Shown here piece by piece: positions 52,309 through 62,341 of a stretch of 64,000 nucleotides of DNA. The translations under genes were made by a program, and so were the position numbers. Position 1 is the stretch's first letter, and every line of letters begins with the position of its first letter. Below the pieces are notes generated by a model, which was not told the origin of the DNA, did no database searches, and saw nothing but the letters and a program-made list of their open reading frames with translations. Source of the DNA: Gari tellinella (lineage: Eukaryota > Mollusca > Bivalvia > Cardiida > Psammobiidae); assembly GCA_922989275.2 (NCBI GenBank), contig OV277870.1:37444356-37508355 (forward strand). The letters are read 5' to 3'.

Positions 52309-52776
52309 TTGAACACTAAGTTGCGACTTTTCAACTCCAATGTCAAGACAGTGTTGCTATATGGCTCAGAAACATGGAGGCACACCAAGAACCTGGATGA
52401 TAAGATACAGGTCTTCATAAACACCTGCTTAAGGCGTATTTTACGTATAAGATGGCCAGATCGGATTTCCAACCAAGAATTGTGGCAAAGAACCAAGCAG
52501 GTCCCCATCACAGATGTGATTAAACAGCGCAAATGGAGGTGGATAGGACACACGCTGAGACGTGATCAGCCCAACATTGCCCGCAATGCACTGGATTGGA
52601 ATCCGCAAGGAAGGAGGAGAAGGGGAAGACCTGTAACAACATGGAGAAGGAATCTGAAGGCTGAACTCCAGAAATTGAGGATGTCCTGGGGAGAGGCAAA
52701 ACAGGTAGCAACTGACCGTGTCCGGTGGAGAGGTGTGGTGGCGGCCCTATGTCCCAGGAGGGATGCACAGGATTAA
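52309..52776 (+). CDS. LINE ORF2 C-terminal fragment (post-RT region)
   Basis: The frame is open from the insertion junction to TAA at 52774-52776 without a break, 155 codons; it begins at a TTG and has no start of its own. NTKLRLFNSNVKTVLLYGSE is the block that follows the reverse-transcriptase palm in many animal non-LTR elements, followed by QVFINTCLRRILRIRWPDRI, VIKQRKWRWIGHTLRRDQ, GRRRRGRPVTTWRRNL and a DRVRWRGVVAALCP end. These match the familiar order (LYGxETW, CLRRIL.I.WPD, RRWRWIGHTLR, GRRxRGRPxxTWRR). No polymerase or endonuclease catalytic residues are included, so the piece is not functional. It differs from both LINE remnants at 5-7 kb. Clade not assigned. Confidence 0.88.
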   Translation: MNTKLRLFNSNVKTVLLYGSETWRHTKNLDDKIQVFINTCLRRILRIRWPDRISNQELWQRTKQVPITDVIKQRKWRWIGHTLRRDQPNIARNALDWNPQGRRRRGRPVTTWRRNLKAELQKLRMSWGEAKQVATDRVRWRGVVAALCPRRDAQD

Positions 52777-52781
52777 AGAAG
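52309..52781 (+). mobile_element. 5'-truncated LINE insertion with 12-bp duplication
   Basis: AAGTATGACTAA directly flanks both ends (52297-52308 and 52782-52793). The insert is 473 bp, carries the last 155 codons of a LINE ORF and ends ATTAAAGAAG just after the stop, a short A-rich tail. A textbook truncated target-primed insertion, young since the duplication is perfect. Confidence 0.9.
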
Positions 52782-53047
52782 AAGTATGACTAAATACACG
52801 CAAGCTAATTTTTAATGGCAATCTCGACTTACATTGTCAAACAGTTTGGATCGAATTTGTTTGAGGCCGATTGACCAATCCCTACTTAATCGTCTGAAGG
52901 GTATGTCGTTCTCCTGAAAGATGCGCGCGCATTCATAAATTAGCTTCAATTTACGTCATTTGGTCAACTCTACGGGACTCGCGAGTCCCGGGTGAACACG
53001 CTCTATATGTCTTACGTGTGGTAACATAGGTTCGGGGGAGGTATAAA

Positions 53048-53266
53048 ATAGTATTTCAATATAATACCATCTTATTGTATACTTACAGAGTGGGGGAAAT
53101 ATTGCCAGATAGTCTGATTCCCTGTAATTACATTGCCTGTTATGGACCAATTTGTACATTGATATACATCAATGAACATTACACCTAGCAAAATGATATG
53201 TTACAAGCTTGTGTTTTATGAGTAGAGCGTGACTAACTGTTCTTGCCAGTCAGGTTATTTTACTGA
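53048..53266 (+). repeat. S-family repeat, copy 2
   Basis: TGTAATTACATTGCCTGTTA to GTTACAAGCTTGTGTTTTAT is identical to copy 1 (31655-31866). Flanks differ on both sides beyond about 210 bp. Confidence 0.8.
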
Positions 53267-53708
53267 TAATAAATTTGCATTCTTATCCAAATAACATAGT
53301 TCTAGATACCGGTAACAAAAACGTGGATGTATGGAAAATTGAGTACAGACAGGTTGTATTAAAAAAAAACTTGAGTTTTAAATATCATAGTGGAGAGTTC
53401 TTTAGGCTGCCCCGTTAAACAGGGATATGAGATTACGTATATATTTAAATATTTAAGAGCTTCTGGTTTAAACGAAACGAAAACGCATTTGATTAATTTG
53501 TAGAAAATGACAATGTTTTGGCAATTCTTACGATTAGTACTATTTATAAGCAAAAAATATCGTCTTTCAAATCGTATTTTAGATTTAAACTTTAATCTCT
53601 CTGTGTATTGATATGTGCGTCTAACAAAGATCCAAACGTTTTGAAACTCATATCAATTTAGCCGAACTCCTAAAGCCTTATCATGCTAGCGAGAATTGCC
53701 TTATATTT

Positions 53709-53774
53709 GCAAATAGATTGAATCCAGATCAGACGTCGCGTTACGCGGCGTCTAATCTGGATCCAAACTATTTG
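53709..53774 (+). repeat. A hairpin, isolated
   Basis: GCAAATAGATTGAATCCAGA, TCAGACGTCGCGTTACGCGG, CGTCTAATCTGGATCCAAAC. The flanks hold GCAGACGACAATTTAGC, so it is probably an A-family element with lost TTAA ends. 53267-53700 has no other firm feature. Confidence 0.7.
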
Positions 53775-53900
53775 TCACTTGTATCCAACTTTTTTTCTGT
53801 TTCAAAAGCATGAAAACTAAATTTCAATTTTAAGCAGAAGATATATTTGAAGCAGACGACAATTTAGCAAGATAAGAGTTCAAATATAAGAAGACAATAT

Positions 53901-54155
53901 CAGGGCTGCCATAAGTTGACATGAAAAACGTAAGATTTCCAAATTTGCATTTTTCAAGTGCGAATTTTACGAATCGTACCTTTACCCCATAGTCTATTTC
54001 TTGTTTTGTTGACATGCGACCACTTAAAGCAGGCTGTAAGTAAAGCAGAATGCGCCTTGGGGCGCATTCTGCTTTACTTTCAGCCTGCTTTAAGCTACCA
54101 TGAACTTGGAAAAAATCCGGAGATTTAGGAAAAATCCGGAGAAATGGCAGCCCTG
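53901..54155 (+). repeat. X-family element carrying B hairpin
   Basis: CAGGGCTGCCATAAGTTGAC and AATGGCAGCCCTG ends; CAATAT flanks both (53895-53900, 54156-54161), a 6-bp duplication. Inside: TTTACCCCATAGTC and B hairpin 54024-54095 with GAATGCGCCTTGGGGCGCATTC, plus AAAATCCGGAGA words. Second copy at 59765. Confidence 0.75.
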
Positions 54156-54344
54156 CAATATGAGTGCAGTAGATTTTACACTAACGATAAACTGACGCTA
54201 GAAAACTTCGATATGCCTTAGATTCACTACTTAATCAAATGATTGTTTGTTGGTGTTAAAGGCAGAATAGTAGATTTCGAGCTAGAGAGATTAATATATC
54301 CTCATGTCTGAGTGGTAAAGAAACTAGGCTTTACTGTTAGATTC

Positions 54345-54590
54345 AATTTGTAGAAAAGAACATATAAATACGTTATTATTTTCCACTAAACGAGTATCTA
54401 CATTGCAAAATAGTGTGGCCTTGAACAGACGCCGAGTAACCCGGCGTCTGCTCAGGCTCCAATTTTTTTGTCACACAGAATAAAATAAAACGTCAACCTT
54501 TTCCAAAAACTCTATTTGATTACATTGAGATTCCATGTGTTTCCTTAAAACGGAAGAGAATATCGGTTTTTTTCTTCACTATATGTAATT
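54345..54590 (+). repeat. N-family element, decayed
   Basis: TTATTATTTTCCACTAAACG, CAGACGCCGAGTAACCCGGC, GTCTGCTCAGGCTCC and AAAACGGAAGAGAATATCGG. The hairpin centre is a mismatch intermediate (GAGTAACCC). Ends not clear. Confidence 0.55.
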
Positions 54591-54679
54591 TGGAAAAGGG
54601 GCGGACATATTACGTATCCTCTGTAAAAGGGTAATTACTTTCTTCACATATCCCCATTAAATGTGACATACAAACATCT

Positions 54680-54800
54680 CGTGCAGACGAGATATTACGA
54701 GATTTTAACGACACCTCTTGAAATAAAACAAGACGTTTGTTACGATAGAACGACTGTAATATGCATAAAATCTAAATAAGTTTCCTTTAAGACATTATTT
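54680..54800 (+). repeat. R-family repeat, copy 2
   Basis: GTGCAGACGAGATATTACG, GACGTTTGTTACGATAGAAC, GACTGTAATATGCATAAAAT, CTAAATAAG as at 32880-33010. Confidence 0.65.
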
Positions 54801-54980
54801 CCATTTCAAGGATACTTTCAAAACATGGAAAATGAATCTGATACATGTACAAACTTTAAAAGAAAACTCGTTCAGTTGTTAAATCTAATTGAACGTGAAA
54901 TGTGAACTTCGTGAACTGTTTTCAGATCCGGAAATTTCTCTACTGACTGAAACTTCTGACGCACACTCGGCTGGCGTTAG

Positions 54981-55230
54981 TTAACCCTTTGAACCCTAGT
55001 CCCGCATATAGGCGTCCTTTTCAAACAGTGCACATGTGGATAGTACATTTGTCTAAGCAAACAGTGAAGACCCAGATCAGAGGGCTCCAAAAGGAGCCCT
55101 CTGATCAGGGTCTTCACTGTTTGTCATAATACCAAACATTGACAAAAACAACCCTTAATAGTCAGAAATGGACTAGACTAAAAAGGAATCTGGAATTGTC
55201 CATTTAAAGTTTCAGGGAGGAAAGAGTTAA
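54981..55230 (+). repeat. C-family TTAA element
   Basis: TTAACCCTTTGAACCCTAGT to GGGAGGAAAGAGTTAA. Hairpin 55059-55124 with GGGCTCCAAAAGGAGCCC centre. Confidence 0.85.
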
Positions 55231-55244
55231 ACCAACTTGTAGTA

Positions 55245-55441
55245 AACCCATTAAACTCTATAGATTGTCCTTTGTAAACAGTGTATCTATGAAGGGTACA
55301 ATTGCTTTATGGAACGGTGAAGAATCATATCAGAGAGTTTGCACTGATTTTCATTGCTTAATATGTTGTAAAACATCAACAAGACCTAGAAACTGAAATT
55401 GTATATTTGTTGTCTAAGGAGCCAAAATGTGTAAAGAGTTA
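55245..55441 (+). repeat. C-family element, decayed
   Basis: AACCCATTAAACTCTATAGA, GTAAACAGTGTATCTATGAA, GAATCATATCAGAGAG and AAAATGTGTAAAGAGTTAA. Few hairpin pairs remain. Confidence 0.5.
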
Positions 55442-55475
55442 ATCTATATTTTAACTTTAACAAATTGACAAACGG

Positions 55476-55562
55476 GTATGTTCGACTTACGCGACTTCGA
55501 ATTTTCGAATATCAACAGTTTATACGGACAATATTGATTCATTACCAAGATTCGACTGTATT
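55476..55562 (-). repeat. pogo-like MITE, decayed
   Basis: GTTCGACTTACGCGACTTCG, AATTTTCGAAT and AAGATTCGACTGTA resemble the right part of 24990-25190. Confidence 0.4.
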
Positions 55563-55761
55563 ATAATCCTTAAAAATGCCGACTTTCAAACTTAAAACAG
55601 TCTGGTCGGATTTTTCTATATTTCAAAACCCTGTTTTTATAGCAGTTGTGTGTTTCATGTTCCTTTATTAAATTAACAGTGTTTGACCCCTGCCAGTAAA
55701 TAGACATTCAAGCAATAAAAACAAATGAGACTATGAGACTTATAAATTAGTGCCATACATA

Positions 55762-55935
55762 CAGTGGAGAATACGTAATTTTCACCCTTTACAGGAAACG
55801 CAAAGATAATGCGCAAAAGGTAGAAAATGACAATTCTTGATAATACCGAGTGGCAAACAGTTTGAAGCGAACAGCATCTTTTTGCAATGGTCATATTTGA
55901 TTCAGCATAAAGGCGTCCGTTAGGAAAGGATACTG
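55762..55935 (+). repeat. N-family element, right half lost
   Basis: CAGTGGAGAATACGTAATTT after TA, AACGCAAAGATAATGCGC, AGTGGCAAACAGTTTGAAGC, then only GTTAGGAAAGGATACTG at the right. Hairpin missing. Confidence 0.55.
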
Positions 55936-56007
55936 TATTGAGTGTCAAACTGTTTGGCACTCGTACCAATGTTTCTGCTATCAAAATGCCCTAGATTCCT
56001 CTTTCTA

Positions 56008-56252
56008 TTAACCCTTTCCCCTATAGAAGCGCCTTTTAGCGTGTTTTATTTATTCATCCGCTGAAGAAAATAGTTCCAATTTAATCAGTTATGAAGATAT
56101 ATGATAGGGAATATTTTCTATATTCTAGCATATGATAGCTTAAAGCAGGCTGAAAGTAAAGCAGAATGTGCCTTAAGGCACATTCTGCTTTACTTTCAAC
56201 CTGCTTTAAGAAGTCACCTATCTTCAATACTAGAAATAGACTATCAGGTAAC
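56008..56252 (+). repeat. B-family TTAA element
   Basis: TTAACCCTTTCCCCTATAGA to CTATCAGGTAA. Perfect hairpin 56139-56210, GAATGTGCCTTAAGGCACATTC centre. 56253-56769 holds only a decayed A hairpin arm near 56599-56660. Confidence 0.85.
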
Positions 56253-56769
56253 TATATCACTATATATCAATTCTACAACATTTAACCTTGGCATTGATAA
56301 ACATGTTGTCTTTCTTTTAGCTTTCAACATTTTACTTTATTTTAGTAATTAATTTAAGACCTACTTGTTTAGTGGGCTCAGATGGTCGCACAAACAATTG
56401 ACTATAGTCATACTTACATATTGAATTGCCACTGGGCAGAGATGGAAGTGTGTGATTCAACAGACCAGTCTATCAATAAAGATGAAATGAACTAGATAAA
56501 ACCCCTATATATCAGTGTCATAAATAGTTTTATGAACATTGTTACCAGACTCCTTGCTTAAACCCTTCAAATGTCGAAGACGATTCCGCTGACATTACCA
56601 AACAGATTGAACCCAGATCAGATGCTATCAAGTGACATATTCTAAACGTTTTGAAACTCGTATCTAAAATTCTGTCTATCAAAAAAGCTGAAATCCAAAT
56701 TTGCAAAATATATCATAGATAACAGTGTAAAAGAAGACGATACTAGTATTAAGGGAATGGAAGGGTTCA

Positions 56770-57012
56770 TTATTTCACTGCCAACAACGCAAAAATTCGA
56801 CTTTGCAAATAGTTTGGATCCTGATTAGACGCCGCGTAACGCGGCGTCTGATCAGGATACAAACTATTTGACACTCCTATCCACATTTCTTCAGTAAAAA
56901 ACAACCCTAAAGTTGTATTTAAGAATATTGCAGACGACTCGTTCAATACAGACGATATGTTCGCGGTAGGAGTGTTAAAGCAGACGATATTAAGGCAATG
57001 AAAGGGCTAATA
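56770..57012 (+). repeat. A-family element with clean hairpin
   Basis: TTCATTATTTCACTGCC start; hairpin 56805-56871 with ATCCTGATTAGACGCC and GGCGTCTGATCAGGAT around GCGTAACGC; GCAGACGA twice; right end GGCAATGAAAGGGCTAA. Confidence 0.75.
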
Positions 57013-57273
57013 CTCTTGTCTGATGTATATTCGTATATTTGCACACATATTTTTGCTCCTAAATTTTCATCCGCAGACAGCATGTCTTGCCTTGGCACTC
57101 AACGTTGGTTATTTACTACAATGGTTTCAGCAAGTAATCTTTCTTCCGTTGACCTTTGACAGTAAAGTGACGAACACAAGATCACCATGGCTTTAGGAAA
57201 CGTTTGTCTCAAACAAATGGCGGAGTCACGTCTTGGCCTGGAATTTGGCTAATTGTGTAAATATAATATTTGG

Positions 57274-57510
57274 TTAACCCTTTGATAACATTAAATTCAG
57301 GTCACCACTTAAAGCAGGTTGAAAGTAAAGCAGAAGGTGCCTTAAGGCACATTCTGCTTTACTTTCAGCCTGCTTTAAACTACCATCTGCTAGGCTATAT
57401 AAAATATTTGTTATTGTAATTGTTCATGAGGGTATAAACTGGAACTATTTTCTTCAGCGGAGGAATAAATTAAATACGCTAAAGGTCGCTTTTGTGTGAG
57501 AAAGGGTTAA
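57274..57510 (-). repeat. B-family TTAA element
   Basis: TTAACCCTTTGATAACATTA to GAGAAAGGGTTAA. Hairpin 57308-57378 with GAAGGTGCCTTAAGGCACATTC, one unpaired change. 57013-57273 shows nothing. Confidence 0.85.
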
Positions 57511-57619
57511 AGGGTTACGTACGGATACTCTTAAAGACATGTTGCTGTAAAAATGCAAGATATACGTCGTATATTGCAGAAAACTCCTGTATCAGTTGTC
57601 ATTAACATATTTTCTTACA

Positions 57620-58027
57620 ATAACCCATTTATGCCCATTGCATCATTCCATACTTATACACTTGAAGAGTCCATTTTTAAATTAATGTGACGACTGGTCT
57701 AATTTTCACGTTGAGTTTATTTTGATAGAAACAGTGCATATATGAAAACAGAGTATTGTTTTCAATGAAATCAAATACAGGAACGTCTCGATTACTCGAG
57801 TTTGTTTAACTTTTTTGCGCTCAGTTGCTTCTTCCATGTTTTTATATAGGAAAAGACAATTTTGAATTAAGGGGTAACTAGTTTAAATTTTCATTTTGTT
57901 TTATATCAAAATTCCTATCAGCTCACAGTGTAAACTCTGATCAGACGCCGCATTATGCGGCATCTGAATAGAGTTTACACTGTTTGCCTTTGTCTCTTTT
58001 ATAGGACGCTAGGCACACATGGATTAA
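57620..58027 (+). repeat. W-family element with extra segment
   Basis: AACCCATTTATGCCCATTGC, GTCCATTTTTAAATTAAT at left and GACGCTAGGCACACATGGATT at right. Hairpin 57922-57985: CTCACAGTGTAAACTCTGAT, CAGACGCCGCATTATGCGGC. About 180 bp near 57710-57890 appear inserted or duplicated (TTTTCA..TTTGTTTTATATC and TCCATGTTTTTATATAGG). Confidence 0.65.
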
Positions 58028-58066
58028 ATATATTGAACATACCCGTATTTCAAAGTTAAAACATGT

Positions 58067-58318
58067 TTAACCCTTTCGACCATAGACGCGACTTTTAGCG
58101 TATTTAATTTATTCATCCGCTGAATAAAATAGTTCCAGTTTATACCCTCATGAACAATTACCATTTCAAATAGTTTATATAGCCTAGCAGATTTTAGCTT
58201 AAAGCAGGCTGAAAGTAAAGCAGAATGTGCCTTAAGGCACATTCTGCTTTACTTTCAACCTGCTTTAAGTAATCACGTGTCTTTAATATTATAAATAAGT
58301 TATTGGGTAAAGGGTTAA
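58067..58318 (+). repeat. B-family TTAA element
   Basis: TTAACCCTTTCGACCATAGA to TATTGGGTAAAGGGTTAA. Hairpin 58198-58269 perfect, GAATGTGCCTTAAGGCACATTC. Confidence 0.88.
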
Positions 58319-58464
58319 AAGATTTTAACAGATTTTAAAAAAGTACACTGAACAATACAAACGTCTTAGCCCAAGATAAATGGAGTATTTCAAATAGTAA
58401 GTAACTAATATCCCCACCAAACTACATTTTACTACTAACGAGAATCGGGTTGTTTTTCGAAGTA

Positions 58465-58722
58465 CTGTAAAACAGGTATTTTTCGCGTCATGAATATTTC
58501 GCGTAATGCGGTTTTATATTAATTCGCGACATCATACAATGTTTCTAGCAGGTGGTAGCTTAAAGCAGGCTGAAAGTAAAGCAGAATGTGCATTAAGGCA
58601 CATTCTGCTTTACTTTCAACCTGCTTTAAGAAGTCACCTCTTTTCAAAACTAGAGACGCGAGGCAACATATTCGTTAATTAACGCGTAAATTATATTCTC
58701 GCGAATAAAACCAGTTTTACAG
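58465..58722 (+). repeat. Y-family MITE carrying a B hairpin
   Basis: CTGTAAAACAGGTATTTTTC and AATAAAACCAGTTTTACAG between TA pairs; TTTCGCG and CGCGAAT words subterminally. A B hairpin (58559-58630, TGTGCATTAAGGCACA centre) with short B flanks (CTAGCAGGTGGTAG, GTCACCTCTTTTCAAAACTA) sits in the middle. Confidence 0.8.
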
Positions 58723-58941
58723 TATGCATTCTGAAATGTTTTGATGGTTGTACCTTCTTTTTCACTGTGACATATATTTTGACTATATCGAAAATTATTC
58801 CATTATAAGTATTTTATCACCTTTAAAGCATCGTCGTAATGTTTAGATATTTACAGCAATACGAAATATATTTTTGCCCAACCTTGCCCCCACCAGTGCT
58901 TAAAATATCCATTTATGATTCATGTAAACAGTCTTACTGTG

Positions 58942-59154
58942 TTAACCCTGATACTGCTTTAATTTCGATTGCTAAAAATTATCGTCTTTGTTGGTTTTCA
59001 AGCTCAACTCTTATCCCTGTTTTAATTAACAAACATTAATTCTTGTGTCAAATAGTTTGAAACCTAATCAGAATGCCGTGTATTCGATTATTCGATCTGG
59101 ATCCAAACTGTTTCCAAATGCAAGAAACATCTCACTTGTCAAGAGCAGGGTTAA
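58942..59154 (+). repeat. A-type TTAA element
   Basis: TTAACCCTGATACTGCTTTA to AAGAGCAGGGTTAA. Arms GTTTGAAACCTAATCAGA and CGATCTGGATCCAAACTGTT are partly decayed. Confidence 0.65.
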
Positions 59155-59388
59155 GTTACTGAAACAGTTCTTGCCCTGAGCACCAAGCGACAAAACTTCC
59201 ACTTTTTGTCGCCACCGTAACTCTTTAATCACTTTACTGATGAGTTTTATGAAGCCTTCACGTCTTAAAGCATCACGATCCCCACTAATTTGTCAGAGCT
59301 AGAGGTAATTAAAGCCAAGGGGTCTCTAACCGCGAAAATGGGTGGAACTTAAACGATTACATATGTATACTGATCTGGACTGTGTTTG

Positions 59389-59460
59389 CAAACAGTTTTG
59401 GCTCCAGATCAGACGCCGAGATACTTGGTGTCTGATCAGCTTCCAATTGGACACAATTTT
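59389..59460 (+). repeat. A hairpin, isolated
   Basis: CAAACAGTTTTGGCTCCAGA, TCAGACGCCGAGATACTTGG, TGTCTGATCAGCTTCCAATT. No ends of the host element seen. 59155-59388 and 59461-59764 otherwise blank. Confidence 0.65.
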
Positions 59461-59764
59461 CACTATTTTCGTTTTTAGTTTTTGGTCGCCTGAAATAGAA
59501 GAAAATTAAATATCTAGACCTTGTAGATGAAAGTGACAATAGTGATTTAAGGGTAAATAGTCGTATCATAGACGGTGTCTAATAATATAAAATATTACCT
59601 TGACTTACATGCCATATTAACAGGTTGATGTGTCCTCTCATTTAGTCCAACTACCTCCCTCGGCAAATACAATGTAGAAGTCCGTATTTTTTCTTGTGGA
59701 TCAATGAAACCCTGAGTTCATTAGCGGGAACTCTTGCGAACCTCTCACCGCGTTATTATCTACC

Positions 59765-59980
59765 CAGGGCTGCCATAAGTTGACATAAAAATCCTAAGAT
59801 TTCCAAATTTGCAATTTTTCAAGTGCGATTTTACGAATCGTACCTTTTGCCCATCGTCCGTTTCCAGTTTTGTTGACACGTGGCTGCTTAAGGCGCATTC
59901 TGCTTTACTTTCAGTCTGCTTTAAGCTACCATGTTCTTGAAAAAAAAATCCGAAGATTTAGGAAAAATCCGGAAAATGGC
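59765..59980 (+). repeat. X-family element, copy 2, half hairpin
   Basis: CAGGGCTGCCATAAGTTGAC to AAAATGGCAGCCCA. TCTAC occurs near both ends. The body matches 53901-54155, including the B-derived piece, but only one arm survives: GGCGCATTCTGCTTTACTTT. Confidence 0.7.
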
Positions 59981-59985
59981 AGCCC

Positions 59986-61055
59986 AGTCTACTCGGGGCG
60001 AACCATAGGTGGAGGGACCAGGAGAGAGACATAGCATGAAACTACGTGAACATGTGGTTCACCCGAGCAGAGAGGTTCGCAAGAGTTATCGCTAATGAAC
60101 GCAGGGCTGATTCAATATACTTTTAAATGATTTAGAGAAGCTGCTTAGATACTTTGACAAACGAATCTAAGACCTGAGAATCTTATCTGTTTATATTCAT
60201 TACAATAATCTTAATTTAAACTCTTGTTCTCGTCTTGTACACAAAATTATTTTTCTTCTCTTTTAATATTTTATTTCTCGATATGCATGTATAACACAAT
60301 AAAATACAAGTAACACAATGAAACATTTCTTTCATGTAGTACCTTTTATAAGTTTCTGACTAAGTATATTTTCTGTCTATCTATGTACAAAAGGAAATAA
60401 TCAATATATAGTAAGAAAAGAAAAGTAGCGAAAGAGAGAAGGAAAGAAGGTTTGAGAAAGAAGAAAGTTTCACTCTTTATTTTGCCATCGATTTGTTAAT
60501 ACTAATGGTTCAACTGTATGTTTGCTGTTGCTACCATTCGCTCTATATTTTCAACATGTTTAAAAAAAAATATCGAAAAAAGGAATTGGTTTTGCATATT
60601 TATTTATGTAAATGAAATATTTTGCACATATCAGTATGGTATTTAATAAAGTTGAGAAACTACTCCAATCGGTATATCCAAATGATATTAACATATAGTT
60701 TAAGTTTGTATTTAATTTTTTCTCGTTTAAGTATACCTTTAGGTTTGTCCACTGTGCTCTGGAATATTGACACTCCTAGAATAGGTGTTTGTTTGATTCT
60801 ATGATCACACAAGCTTGAATTTTCTGGTTTGCATTTTTACAGGAATTCGATTAAATGCAGCAATTAAGATTTTAGCTTTTGAAATATTCCCCTTATCTGA
60901 AGCTCTTGGTCATTTAGAACATTGATCGCAAGCAATTCATTCGGATAATTTGCAGTGAAGAGGGTAATCATATAAGGAGGGGGCCGATCTGTTATTACGG
61001 ACATCCCTCTGAAAAGCAAACATTTCATAAGTCATCAAAACATTCGGTTTAGAAA
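59986..61055. other. no recognised feature
   Basis: A 1.1-kb stretch with purine-rich GAAAGAGAGAAGGAAAGAAG near 60428-60450 and AT-rich DNA. An inverted pair, GAACTCTTGCGAACCTCTC (59729) and GAGAGGTTCGCAAGAGTT (60070), flanks the X2 right end. Confidence 0.4.
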
Positions 61056-61057
61056 TA

Positions 61058-61424
61058 CAGCGCGCCCTCACTACAATGACATTAAATGGGAGACACAGAT
61101 TGTGTGTGTTGTTCGGAGGGAGTCGTTAAAGAGAGGGAAAAATAAGACTTGCTTACATTTGCAAACAGATTGCATCCAGATCAGACGCCGCATAACGCGG
61201 CGTCTGATCTTGATCCAAGCTGTTAGTCACTCGTCATTATATGTATTCTATCAAAATGTCCACTTGTATGTAACTTTGAGAAAAACAGCGGTCGACAAAT
61301 TTAAGCAGACGGTATTGCAGCCATGAAAAAATTAGACAATATTGTCATGTTTAGGGAACTGCGGTAAGGGTCGTTGTAAGGAGGGAGTCGTTGTTTGGAG
61401 GAGTGTGGTAGGGAGGGAGTTTTG
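61058..61424 (+). repeat. E-family MITE with A hairpin
   Basis: CAGCGCGCCCTCACTACAAT after TA, GGTAGGGAGGGAGTTTTG before TA. Hairpin 61161-61226, CGCATAACGCGG centre (one mismatched pair). Confidence 0.8.
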
Positions 61425-61587
61425 TATATTCGTTGGCGTTTCTGGATATTCAACTGTCGTTCAATAGAATCTGTATTGACATCCGATAACCTTGCCACCT
61501 TAGTCTACTGTCCGAATGATTTGGATCCTTGCCAGACGCCGAGTTACTATTTGGTACTCGAGTCGACATTTCTTCAGTCATATAGCC

Positions 61588-61839
61588 TTAACCCTTTCCT
61601 CCCTGAAACCTCAAATTGACAGTTCTAGTTTTCAATTTAGTCTAGTCCATTTTTGACTTTTTAGGGTTGATTTTTACAATATATGTCAAAATGACAAACA
61701 GTGTAGACCCTGATCAGAGGGCTCTTTAAGGAGTCCTCTGGTCAGGGCCTACACTGTTTGAATAGAATAAATGTACTCCTCACATGTACGCTGTTTGCAA
61801 ATGACGCATATATGCGTGACTAGGGTTTCTTAGAGTTAA
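61588..61839 (-). repeat. C-family TTAA element
   Basis: TTAACCCTTTCCTCCCTGAA to AGGGTTTCTTAGAGTTAA. Hairpin 61695-61760: GTGTAGACCCTGATCAGAGG, CTCTTTAAGGAG centre. 61425-61587 has an A hairpin arm at about 61522-61552. Confidence 0.8.
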
Positions 61840-62115
61840 TAAGAACCTCGAAACGAACAGTCAGACAACAGTTTTAAAACCAACGATGTTTCGTCTATAA
61901 AAGAATTAATTAGGCCGTTAAATTTGGTAATGATTGTCATAAAATGGTTCGCAGTCTGAATTTTTTTCAAACAAATATGGTCCAGGGTGCCGTCAATTCA
62001 ATTGACTCAAAAACAGGTCTAGAATCCTCACTGGGTTACATATGTTTTGAATTTTGAATAGCAGATTTAAAATCGAACGCCAAAGTGTTTGGCACGAGAG
62101 TTATTGTTAAATAGT

Positions 62116-62337
62116 TTAACCCTTTGAACCCTAGTCCCGCATATAGGCGTCTTTTTCAAACGGTATACATGTGAACAGTTCATATGTCCTATGCAAACAG
62201 TGAAGACCCAGATCAGGTCTTCACTGTTTGTCATAATGCCAAACATTGACAAAAACAACCCTTAAAAGTCAGAAATGGACTAGACTAATATGGAAACTGG
62301 AATTTTCCATTTAAAGTTTCAGGGAGAAAAGAGTTAA
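62116..62337 (+). repeat. C-family element with shortened hairpin
   Basis: TTAACCCTTTGAACCCTAGT to CAGGGAGAAAAGAGTTAA. The hairpin is cut to CAAACAGTGAAGACCCAGATCAGGTCTTCACTGTTTG in outline (62193-62229): the GAGGGCTCC inner stem is gone on both sides. 61840-62115 is blank. Confidence 0.82.
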
Positions 62338-62341
62338 TATA

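Noticed and set aside
53389..53575. Another N element (CATAGTGGAGAGTTC, AAACGAAAACGCA)
   Set aside because: Only scattered words match and neither the hairpin nor the right end could be found.
54981..55230. Bacterial-type terminator or riboswitch reading of the strong hairpins
   Set aside because: Context is an animal repeat; hairpins lie between inverted ends and TTAA targets, not after genes.
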